Positions 1-5,988 of a DNA stretch of 5,988 nucleotides are shown here, piece after piece (positions within the stretch are counted from its first letter, which is position 1; every line of letters starts with the position of its first letter). Source of the stretch: Oscillospiraceae bacterium (GTDB lineage Bacteria; Bacillota; Clostridia; Oscillospirales; Acutalibacteraceae); NCBI GenBank assembly GCA_031273775.1, contig JAISRF010000213.1:1-5988 (forward strand). The letters run 5' to 3'. Both the position numbers and the translations under genes were made by a program. The notes beneath the pieces are model-generated. The model was not told the DNA's origin. It did not search any database and worked only from the letters and a program-made list of their open reading frames with translations.

Positions 1-3000
1 CACGGCTTCCGGGCCTTTGACGGCCAGAATGTCATGCGGATTGACCGCGCCTTCGGTCAGGGTATCCGCCTTACGCACGGTGTCTCCGTCGTTGACGGTA
101 ATTCGGTAGCCGTAGGGTATGGCGTATTTGCACTCCTCGGCGGTTTCTTCGTTGGTGACCACAATCTCGCGGCTACGCTTGACCTCCTGAATCCGCGCCA
201 CACCCTCAATCTCGCTGATATATGCGGCGCGCTTGGGTTTGCGAGCCTCGAACAGTTCCTCGACGCGTGGCAGACCCTGCGTAATATCCTCTGCGGACGC
301 GATACCTCCGGTGTGGAAGGTGCGCATGGTTAACTGTGTGCCCGGCTCACCGATAGATTGCGCGGCGATAATGCCGACCGCTTCACCCACTGTGACAGGG
401 TGGGAGGTAGCCAGATTGGAGCCGTAGCACTTGACGCAAACACCTTTTTTCGATTTGCAGCTTAAAATTGAACGGATACGGGCGCGAGTCACGCCGGCGG
501 CCACGATCCGGGCGGCATCGGCATCGGTAATCATTTCGTCGGTGGACACTAATACCTCGCCGGTTTCGGGGTGGACAACCGGTTCCGCCAAATACCGCCC
601 AACCAGACGGTCATAGAACGGCTCAATTAACTGCTTCCCTTCCATAATGGCGTAAACCTCAAGTCCCTGAGTCATGCCGCAGTCATGCTCGTGGATAATC
701 ACATCCTGAGAAACATCCACCAGTCGGCGGGTAAGGTAGCCGGAGTCGGCGGTTCGCAGCGCCGTATCGGCCAAGCCCTTCCGCGCGCCGCGGCTGGAGA
801 TGAAGTATTCCAAAACATTCAGACCCTCGCGGTAATTGGCGCGGATGGGAACCTCAATCGTCCGGCCGGAGGTGTTGGAAATCAGGCCGCGCATACCGGC
901 CAACTGGCGGATTTGGTTCATGCTGCCGCGCGCGCCGGAATCCGCCATCATAAAGATAGGATTGCGCTCGTGCAGGTTGTCGCGCAAAGCGTCCGAAACC
1001 TCGGCGGCGGTTTTTTCCCAAATTTCAATGACCAGACGGTAACGCTCATCGTTGGAAATGAGACCGCGGCGGTACTGGCGGGTCACAACGTCGATATTCT
1101 CTTCTGCTTCCTCAATTAACCGCGCCTTTTTCGGGGGGATGACGGCGTCCGAAACGGCGATGGTAATGGCACCCTGCGTAGAGTATTTGAAGCCGGTGGA
1201 TTTAATTTTGTCCAACACCAGCGCCGCTTTGCTCGTACCGTATTTTTTAATGCAACGGTCAATAATTTTTGAAAGCTGGCTTTTGTCGATTTTATTATAC
1301 TGGCGATTCTCGCCGGTTCCCCGCCAAATACCGATTTCAAAATCCAGCTCATGACCGGGGACGGTGCGGTCAACAGTTCCCAAATCCTGTGGAATGGCCT
1401 CGTTAAAGAGCAGGAAGCCCACGGTGGTTTCCACTATCCGCGCGATTTTTTCGCCCTGAGCATTCTCGCCGGTCAGACGGATTTTGATTGGGGCGTGTAA
1501 ATTGACCGCTTTTTCCTCATAGGCCATAATCGCCTCGTTTTTGTCGCGGAACACCTTGCCCGCTCCCTCTCCTTCTGGATCCACCAGCGTCAGGTAATAC
1601 GAACCGAGCACCATATCCTGCGTGGGGACGGTTACCGGTTTGCCGTCGGAAGGCTTAAGCAGGTTGTTTGCCGCAAGCATGAGAAAACGCGCTTCGGCCT
1701 GGGCTTCGGCGGACAGTGGCACGTGAACCGCCATCTGGTCGCCATCAAAGTCAGCGTTATACGCGGTGCAAACCAGCGGGTGCAGTTTGAGCGCGCGGCC
1801 TTCCACCAAAACCGGCTCGAAGGCCTGGATCCCCAAACGGTGCAGAGTGGGAGCGCGGTTTAACAGCACGGTGTGGTCAGCGATGACGATCTCCAGGGCG
1901 TCCCAAACCTCATCGCGGGAGCGCTCAACCATTTTGCGGGCGGATTTGATGTTCCCCGCCGCGCCGGTTTCCACAAGCCGTTTCATAACAAACGGCTTGA
2001 AGAGTTCCAGCGCCATCTCCTTTGGCAAACCGCACTGGTAAATCTTTAATTCAGGCCCGACGACAATAACGGAACGCCCGGAATAGTCCACGCGCTTGCC
2101 CAGAAGGTTCTGACGAAACCGCCCCTGCTTACCCTTTAACATATCCGAAAGGGATTTTAACGCGCGGTTGTTAGGGCCGGTGACGGCGCGACCGCGACGA
2201 CCGTTGTCTATTAACGCGTCCACGGCTTCCTGGAGCATACGCTTTTCGTTGCGGACAATAATGTCCGGCGCGCCCAGCTCCAGCAGCCTTTTCAGGCGGT
2301 TGTTGCGGTTAATCACGCGGCGGTAAAGGTCGTTTAGGTCGGAGGTGGCGAAACGCCCGCCGTCCAACTGCACCATGGGGCGCAAATCTGGCGGAATAAC
2401 GGGCAGAACATCCATAATCATCCATTCGGGGCGGTTGCCGGAAAGCCGGAAAGCCTCCACAACCTCCAGCCTTTTAAGAAACCGCACGTGCTTTTGCCCG
2501 GTGGCGGTTTCAAGTTCTTCTTTTAATTCTGCGCTCATCTTTTCAAGGTCAATTTCTTCCAGAAGCACCTTAATGGCCTCCGCGCCCATACCGGCTTTGA
2601 AATCGTCCTCGTATTTTTCGCGCATGTCGCGATACTGTCTTTCATTAAGAAGCTGCTTTTTCACCAGCGGCGTGTCCCCGGGGTCGGTCACGATATACTG
2701 TGAAAAATACAGCACCTGCTCCAAAAGGCGGGGGGAAACATCCAAAATCAGCCCCATGCGGGAGGGGATGGCTTTGTAGTACCAGATATGGGAAACCGGC
2801 ACAGCCAGCTCAATGCTGCCCATGCGCTCGCGGCGAACCTTGGAACGGGTGATTTCCACGCCGCATCGGTCGCATATTTTTCCTTTGTAACGGATCCGCT
2901 TATATTTCCCGCAATGGCATTCCCAATCCTTCTGCGGCCCGAAAATGCGTTCGCAAAACAACCCGTCACGCTCCGGCTTTAGAGTCCGGTAATTAATGGT

Positions 3001-3093
3001 TTCGGGCTTTTTAACCTCACCGTGGGACCAGCTCCGGATTTGCTCCGGGGACGCAAGACCTATTTTAATTGATTCAAATTCGTTAAATTCCAT
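1..3093 (-). CDS. rpoC: DNA-directed RNA polymerase subunit beta' (RpoC), 3'-truncated by the window edge
   Basis: This is the largest subunit of core RNA polymerase, which holds the catalytic magnesium and forms the clamp. The frame is open for 1031 codons from ATG at 3091-3093 to base 1, with no stop; roughly 150 C-terminal residues should lie outside the window. Visible in order: N-terminal zinc ribbon with C59, C61, C74 and C77; switch/cleft motif GKRVDYSGRS from residue 332; catalytic NADFDGD at 446-452 (plus 1738-1758), whose three aspartates bind Mg2+; bridge-helix segment around GARKGLADTALRTADSGYL; second zinc site C805, C879, C886, C889; trigger loop QLTMRTFHTGG with R924 and H927. 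The sequence passes directly from the trigger loop to GIASAEDITQGLPRVEELFE, so the large insertion of enteric beta' is absent, as expected for Firmicutes. The start is supported by a GGAGGG 10 bases upstream and by the family-typical opening MEFNEFESIKIGLASPEQIR. It lies downstream of rpoB on the same strand, so co-transcription is likely. Confidence 0.99.
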   Translation of the reverse strand, partial: MEFNEFESIKIGLASPEQIRSWSHGEVKKPETINYRTLKPERDGLFCERIFGPQKDWECHCGKYKRIRYKGKICDRCGVEITRSKVRRERMGSIELAVPVSHIWYYKAIPSRMGLILDVSPRLLEQVLYFSQYIVTDPGDTPLVKKQLLNERQYRDMREKYEDDFKAGMGAEAIKVLLEEIDLEKMSAELKEELETATGQKHVRFLKRLEVVEAFRLSGNRPEWMIMDVLPVIPPDLRPMVQLDGGRFATSDLNDLYRRVINRNNRLKRLLELGAPDIIVRNEKRMLQEAVDALIDNGRRGRAVTGPNNRALKSLSDMLKGKQGRFRQNLLGKRVDYSGRSVIVVGPELKIYQCGLPKEMALELFKPFVMKRLVETGAAGNIKSARKMVERSRDEVWDALEIVIADHTVLLNRAPTLHRLGIQAFEPVLVEGRALKLHPLVCTAYNADFDGDQMAVHVPLSAEAQAEARFLMLAANNLLKPSDGKPVTVPTQDMVLGSYYLTLVDPEGEGAGKVFRDKNEAIMAYEEKAVNLHAPIKIRLTGENAQGEKIARIVETTVGFLLFNEAIPQDLGTVDRTVPGHELDFEIGIWRGTGENRQYNKIDKSQLSKIIDRCIKKYGTSKAALVLDKIKSTGFKYSTQGAITIAVSDAVIPPKKARLIEEAEENIDVVTRQYRRGLISNDERYRLVIEIWEKTAAEVSDALRDNLHERNPIFMMADSGARGSMNQIRQLAGMRGLISNTSGRTIEVPIRANYREGLNVLEYFISSRGARKGLADTALRTADSGYLTRRLVDVSQDVIIHEHDCGMTQGLEVYAIMEGKQLIEPFYDRLVGRYLAEPVVHPETGEVLVSTDEMITDADAARIVAAGVTRARIRSILSCKSKKGVCVKCYGSNLATSHPVTVGEAVGIIAAQSIGEPGTQLTMRTFHTGGIASAEDITQGLPRVEELFEARKPKRAAYISEIEGVARIQEVKRSREIVVTNEETAEECKYAIPYGYRITVNDGDTVRKADTLTEGAVNPHDILAVKGPEAV

Positions 3094-3103
3094 TAAACGA
3101 TTT

Positions 3104-3109
3104 CCCTCC
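3104..3109 (-). promoter_or_regulatory. Shine-Dalgarno site of rpoC
   Basis: On the minus strand GGAGGG lies 10 bases before the ATG at 3093. It is the only good Shine-Dalgarno match close to this start, and it fixes the start at the residue where family members begin. It sits just downstream of the spacer hairpins (nearest stem ends at 3120), so it should remain single-stranded when they fold. Confidence 0.8.
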
Positions 3110-3118
3110 GCTTAATTC

Positions 3119-3145
3119 CGAGCAGACACAGAGCCTGCCCCTACA
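3119..3145 (-). repeat. Hairpin-forming short repeat, copy A (GTAGGGGC type)
   Basis: On the minus strand the unit reads TGTAGGGGCAGG... and ends ...GTCTGCTCG. Bases 3135-3140 and 3120-3125 form a six-pair RNA stem (GGGCAG with CTGCTC, one G-U pair) around a nine-base loop. A second, diverged copy lies at 3159-3185 in the same orientation, exactly 40 bases away by the shared octamer GCAGACAC (plus strand, 3122-3129 and 3162-3169). Short imperfect palindromes beginning GTAGGGGC are, as I recall, common scattered intergenic repeats in Clostridia and some other phyla. Assignment to such a family is inference, since only two copies are visible here. Confidence 0.5.
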
Positions 3146-3158
3146 TATTTATCAACCT

Positions 3159-3185
3159 CGGGCAGACACGTGATCTGTCCGCAAC
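3159..3185 (-). repeat. Hairpin-forming short repeat, copy B (diverged)
   Basis: This is the second unit of the pair with 3119-3145. By hand alignment 16 of 27 positions agree, concentrated in the arm carrying the octamer GCAGACAC. Bases 3159-3166 and 3174-3181 form an eight-position stem around a seven-base loop; on the minus-strand transcript one position is an A-C mismatch, while the opposite strand would have a G-U pair. The arm that should begin GTAGGGGC is degraded to GTTGCGGAC, so this looks like the older or more decayed copy. Confidence 0.45.
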
Positions 3186-3190
3186 GCCGC

Positions 3191-3306
3191 GGGACAACCC
3201 CCACCTGCCTTGCAGGCACCCCATTCGCGCGCAAAAAAGAGGATTTTCCTTGCTCCTTTCCCGCGGGAAAGTGGTGTCGTGCGCAGGCGGCGGGGGTTGA
3301 CCTCCC
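3191..3306. repeat. MITE-like inverted-repeat element between rpoB and rpoC
   Basis: Two inverted arms bracket about 75 bases. The left arm at 3195-3208 is CAACCCCC-A-CCTGC; the right arm at 3283-3299 is its reverse complement, GCAGG-CGGC-GGGGGTTG. The arms could pair as 8 + 5 base pairs with a small internal loop. GGGA at 3191-3194 is echoed inverted by TCCC at 3303-3306, so the symmetry may extend to the rpoB stop. Inside are a local hairpin at 3204-3216 (CCTGC-CTT-GCAGG) and the perfect 16-base palindrome CTTTCCCGCGGGAAAG at 3256-3271. There is no room for a transposase. Terminal inverted arms with nested hairpins suggest a non-autonomous mobile or REP-like element. No clear target-site duplication is visible, and other copies lie outside this window, so its mobility is inferred. 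Confidence 0.5.
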
Positions 3307-5974
3307 TATTCGTCCAAAATCAAATCGTCGTCCAATTCAGCCGGTCCCAGTTCCAGAATGTCCGGTTCGTCGCCGTCTTCACCGTCGCCTTCCTCACTCA
3401 GTTCGTCATCGGATACCCCGAACGCGGGAATGGCATCGACTTGAAGCATTTCATCGGGCAGAACTTCCGGTTCGGGAATGTTCAGGCCGATGTCGTCATC
3501 GTCAAAGGTCTGTTTCAGGTCAATTTCCTCGTTATCCTTGTCAAGCACCTTTACGTCCAGACCCAGCGACTGCAATTCTTTAATGAGCACCTTGAAGCTT
3601 TCGGGAATACCGGGTTTGGGTACGTTCTGTCCCTTGACGATGGCTTCATATGTCTTGACGCGACCGACCACATCGTCCGATTTGACGGTGAGGATTTCCT
3701 GCAGGGTGTATGCCGCGCCGTAAGCTTCCAGCGCCCATACTTCCATTTCCCCGAACCGCTGGCCGCCGAACTGCGCCTTCCCGCCTAAGGGCTGCTGCGT
3801 AACCAGCGAATATGGGCCGGTGGAACGAGCGTGGATTTTATCGTCAACCAGGTGGTGAAGCTTTAAGAAGTACATATACCCAACGGTTACAGGGTTGTCA
3901 AACGGTCTGCCTGTCCGTCCGTCATAAAGGGTAATTTTACCGTTTTCATCGATTCCCGCCTCGCGGAAAGCTTCGCGTATATCACTTTCGTGCGCGCCGT
4001 CGAATACGGGGGTCATAATCTTCCAGCCTAAAGCGCGTGCTGCGTATCCTAAATGCACCTCCAACACTTGTCCGATATTCATTCGGCTGGGCACGCCCAG
4101 AGGATTCAGCACAATGTCCAGCGGAGTTCCGTCCGCCAGAAAAGGCATGTCTTCCATGGGCAAAATGCGGGAAACAACACCCTTGTTGCCGTGGCGTCCC
4201 GCCATTTTGTCGCCCACGGAGATTTTGCGCTTCTGGGCAATGTAACACCGCACTACCATATTTACACCGGGATTGAGTTCGTTGGAATTTTCGCGGGTAA
4301 ACACTTTCACATCCACAATGGTGCCGTATTCACCGTGGGGCACACGGAGCGACGTGTCGCGCACCTCTCGGGCTTTTTCGCCGAAAATGGCACGGAGCAG
4401 GCGCTCTTCGGCGGTCAGCTCGGTTTCGCCCTTGGGCGTGACCTTGCCGACGAGAATGTCTCCTGAACGGACTTCCGCGCCCACGCGGATAATGCCGCGC
4501 TCATCCAAATCGCGGAGGGCGTCCTCGCCCACGTTGGGAATATCGCGCGTGATTTCCTCCGCGCCCAATTTTGTGTCACGGGCTTCCAGCTCGTACTCCT
4601 CAATATGAATGGAAGTGAACATGTCATCCCGGACGATTTTTTCGTTGATGAGAATGGCGTCCTCGTAGTTATAGCCCTCCCACGTCATAAACCCGACAAG
4701 AACGTTTTTACCCAAAGAGATTTCGCCGTCACTGGTGGCAGGCCCATCCGCGATTACTTCGCCCGCCTCCACCATTTGCCCCGGCGTGACAATAGGCCGC
4801 TGATTGATACAGGTGCCCTGATTGGAGCGTAGGAATTTGATGAGCTGGTATTCATCGGTTTCGTCATTGCCGCAGTCTATAATCACCTCGCAGGCGGTGA
4901 CCCTGGCGACTTCACCCGCGCGTTTTGCTACCACGACCACGCCGGAATCGACCGCCGCCTTGTATTCCATGCCGGTACCCACAATGGGTGACTCGGTTTT
5001 GAGGAGCGGAACCGCCTGTTTCTGCATGTTGGAACCCATCAGAGCACGGTTGGCGTCATCGTTTTCAAGGAAGGGAATCATGGAAGTGGCGACCGAGACC
5101 ACCATTTTCGGGGAAACATCCATAAACTCCGCCCGCTCGCTTTCCACTTCCAAAAACTCATCCCGAAATCTGGCGTTAACCTTGTTCCGGGCGAACCGTC
5201 CCTCTGCGTCCAGGGGTTCGTTGGCCTGCGCCACCACAAAATCATCCTCAACGTCGGCGGTCATATAAACCACGTCGTCCAGAACCACTCCGGTGTCTTT
5301 GTCCACACGGCGGAAAGGCGCCTCAATAAAGCCGTATTTGTTGATTTTAGCGAAAGTAGCCAGATAAGAAATCAGGCCGATGTTGGGGCCTTCGGGAGTT
5401 TCAATGGGGCACATACGACCGTAGTGAGTGTAGTGAACATCACGAACCTCAAACCCGGCGCGGTCGCGGGACAGACCGCCGGGGCCGAGTGCCGACAGGC
5501 GGCGCTTGTGCGTCAACTCACCCAGCGGGTTGGTCTGATCCATGAACTGGGACAGCGGCGACGAGCCAAAAAATTCCTTAATCGCCGCTACCACCGGTCG
5601 AATATTTATAAGCGTCTGCGGCGTAATCACGTCCATATCCTGCGCCTGCAACGTCATTTTTTCGCGGATGACGCGCTCCATGCGGGAGAACCCGATCCGA
5701 AACTGATTCTGCAAAAGCTCGCCCACGGAACGGATCCGGCGGTTGCCCAGATGGTCAATATCGTCCACGTTGCCCACCCCGTGGGGAAGGCCGTGGAGGT
5801 AGTTAACAGAGGCGAAAATATCCTGCTTGGTAATGTGCTTGGGAATCAATTCATTCAAGCGGGCTTTGAGCGCCTCACGGATTTCATCTTCCCCGGTGAA
5901 CTCGTCCAGAATTTCGCGCAGAACGGCAAAGGACACCCACTCGTTCACGCCGCAGTCCGTAACATCGAAAGAGA
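3306..5974 (-). CDS. rpoB: DNA-directed RNA polymerase subunit beta (RpoB), 5'-truncated at the contig end
   Basis: This is the second-largest subunit of core RNA polymerase; it forms one wall of the active-site cleft and is the rifampicin target. The stop is TAG at 3306-3308, and the frame stays open to the contig end, so about 330 N-terminal residues are missing. The GTG at 5946-5948 is an internal valine, not a start: upstream codons read SFDVTDCG, continuing the protein. Counting that valine as residue 1, one sees IDHLGNRR (64-71), the rifampicin pocket (128-155, plus 5484-5567), then PIETPEGPNIGL, and the catalytic-site segment GDKMAGRHGNKG with K581 and K589 (E. coli K1065 and K1073). 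The C-terminal clamp part contains QPLGGKAQFGGQRFGEME. Spacing between the rifampicin pocket and K581 is about 105 residues shorter than in E. coli, so the enteric insertion is absent. The last 68 residues are acidic and have no lysine or arginine. rpoC follows after 212 bases. Confidence 0.99.
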
Positions 5975-5988
5975 AGATCGGAAGAGCA
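5975..5988 (+). other. Illumina adapter remnant at the contig end (artefact)
   Basis: The last 14 bases, AGATCGGAAGAGCA, match the beginning of the standard Illumina TruSeq read adapter exactly and run to the end of the sequence, as untrimmed read-through would. They are not genomic. On the minus strand they happen to stay open in the rpoB frame and would add about five false residues (ALPIF, the F being partly adapter-derived) to the truncated protein, so true sequence should be taken to end at 5974. Confidence 0.95.

Larger units (their letters stand above)
3094..3305 (-). other. rpoB-rpoC intergenic spacer, non-coding
   Basis: These 212 bases separate the rpoB stop from the rpoC start. 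I find no credible gene in them: forward-strand open frames crossing this stretch are continuations of antisense frames over rpoB. They hold the inverted-repeat element, two hairpin repeats and the rpoC ribosome binding site, and little sequence is left over. I see no convincing -35/-10 pair on the minus strand, so rpoC most likely depends on read-through from rpoB. Many Firmicutes have a much shorter gap here, which makes this spacer long for its position. Confidence 0.85.

Noticed and set aside
1738..1758. An intein at the conserved RpoC active site or in RpoB, a known insertion hotspot class
   Set aside because: Both proteins read straight through their conserved motifs with family-normal spacing and no inserted domain.
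1..3093. Suspected frameshift or stop in rpoC, because no single closed frame covers it
   Set aside because: Codon-by-codon reading from 3093 to 1 found no stop, and the zinc, catalytic and trigger-loop residues keep family spacing. It lacks a stop only because the gene runs off the window.
3119..3185. The start of a CRISPR array
   Set aside because: There are only two imperfect units, 16 of 27 positions alike, separated by 13 bases. CRISPR repeats would be near identical with spacers of about 30 bases.
3094..3190. An internal promoter for rpoC (TTGATA near 3150 on the minus strand)
   Set aside because: No -10 hexamer lies at suitable spacing downstream; the following bases are the GC-rich hairpin repeat.
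3233..3250. Possible intrinsic terminator on the minus strand: AGGA-AAA-TCCT followed by C and six T
   Set aside because: The stem has only four pairs, two of them A-T, too weak for a terminator, and stopping here would cut off essential rpoC. Weak attenuation with help from the adjacent palindrome cannot be excluded.
3210..3788. Forward-strand open frame of 192 codons crossing the spacer and the rpoB 3' end, with similar antisense frames at 34-333, 685-1119, 4053-4466 and 4822-5268
   Set aside because: They lie opposite strongly conserved rpoB/rpoC codons, have low-complexity or Arg/Ser-rich content typical of antisense frames, and show no recognisable family or good ribosome site.

Overview
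This window is a fragment of the bacterial rpoB-rpoC transcription operon, read entirely on the minus strand. It holds two partial housekeeping genes and the 212-base gap between them. I see no accessory system, defence locus, prophage or metabolic cluster.

Organism: RpoB lacks the insertion between the Rif region and the K-rich catalytic segment that enteric proteobacteria carry, and RpoC lacks the large insertion after the trigger loop. Both are typical of Gram-positive-type polymerases. The wording of both proteins (the RpoC N-terminus, RpoB ending in a long acidic tail, and the lineage-specific stretch before the conserved IDHLGNRR block) most resembles Clostridia, probably Oscillospirales/Ruminococcaceae. 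That placement is from memory of family sequences, not a search. The contig ends in sequencing adapter, so it probably comes from a short-read, perhaps metagenomic, assembly.

Layout, in transcription order (right to left): 5988-5975 is Illumina adapter. 5974-3306 is rpoB without its first roughly 330 codons. 3305-3094 is a non-coding spacer packed with hairpin-forming repeats. 3093-1 is rpoC from its ATG, open off the left edge after 1031 codons, with roughly 150 codons missing. Scanning every codon of rpoC found no in-frame stop, and its metal-binding and catalytic residues stay in register with the family.

The two products, beta and beta', form the two jaws of the RNA polymerase active-site cleft and are normally co-transcribed. 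The one non-routine part is the spacer: two diverged hairpin repeats 40 bases apart and a ~110-base inverted-repeat element (MITE-like) centred near a perfect 16-base palindrome. All of it would be transcribed between two essential cistrons whose products are needed in equal amounts.
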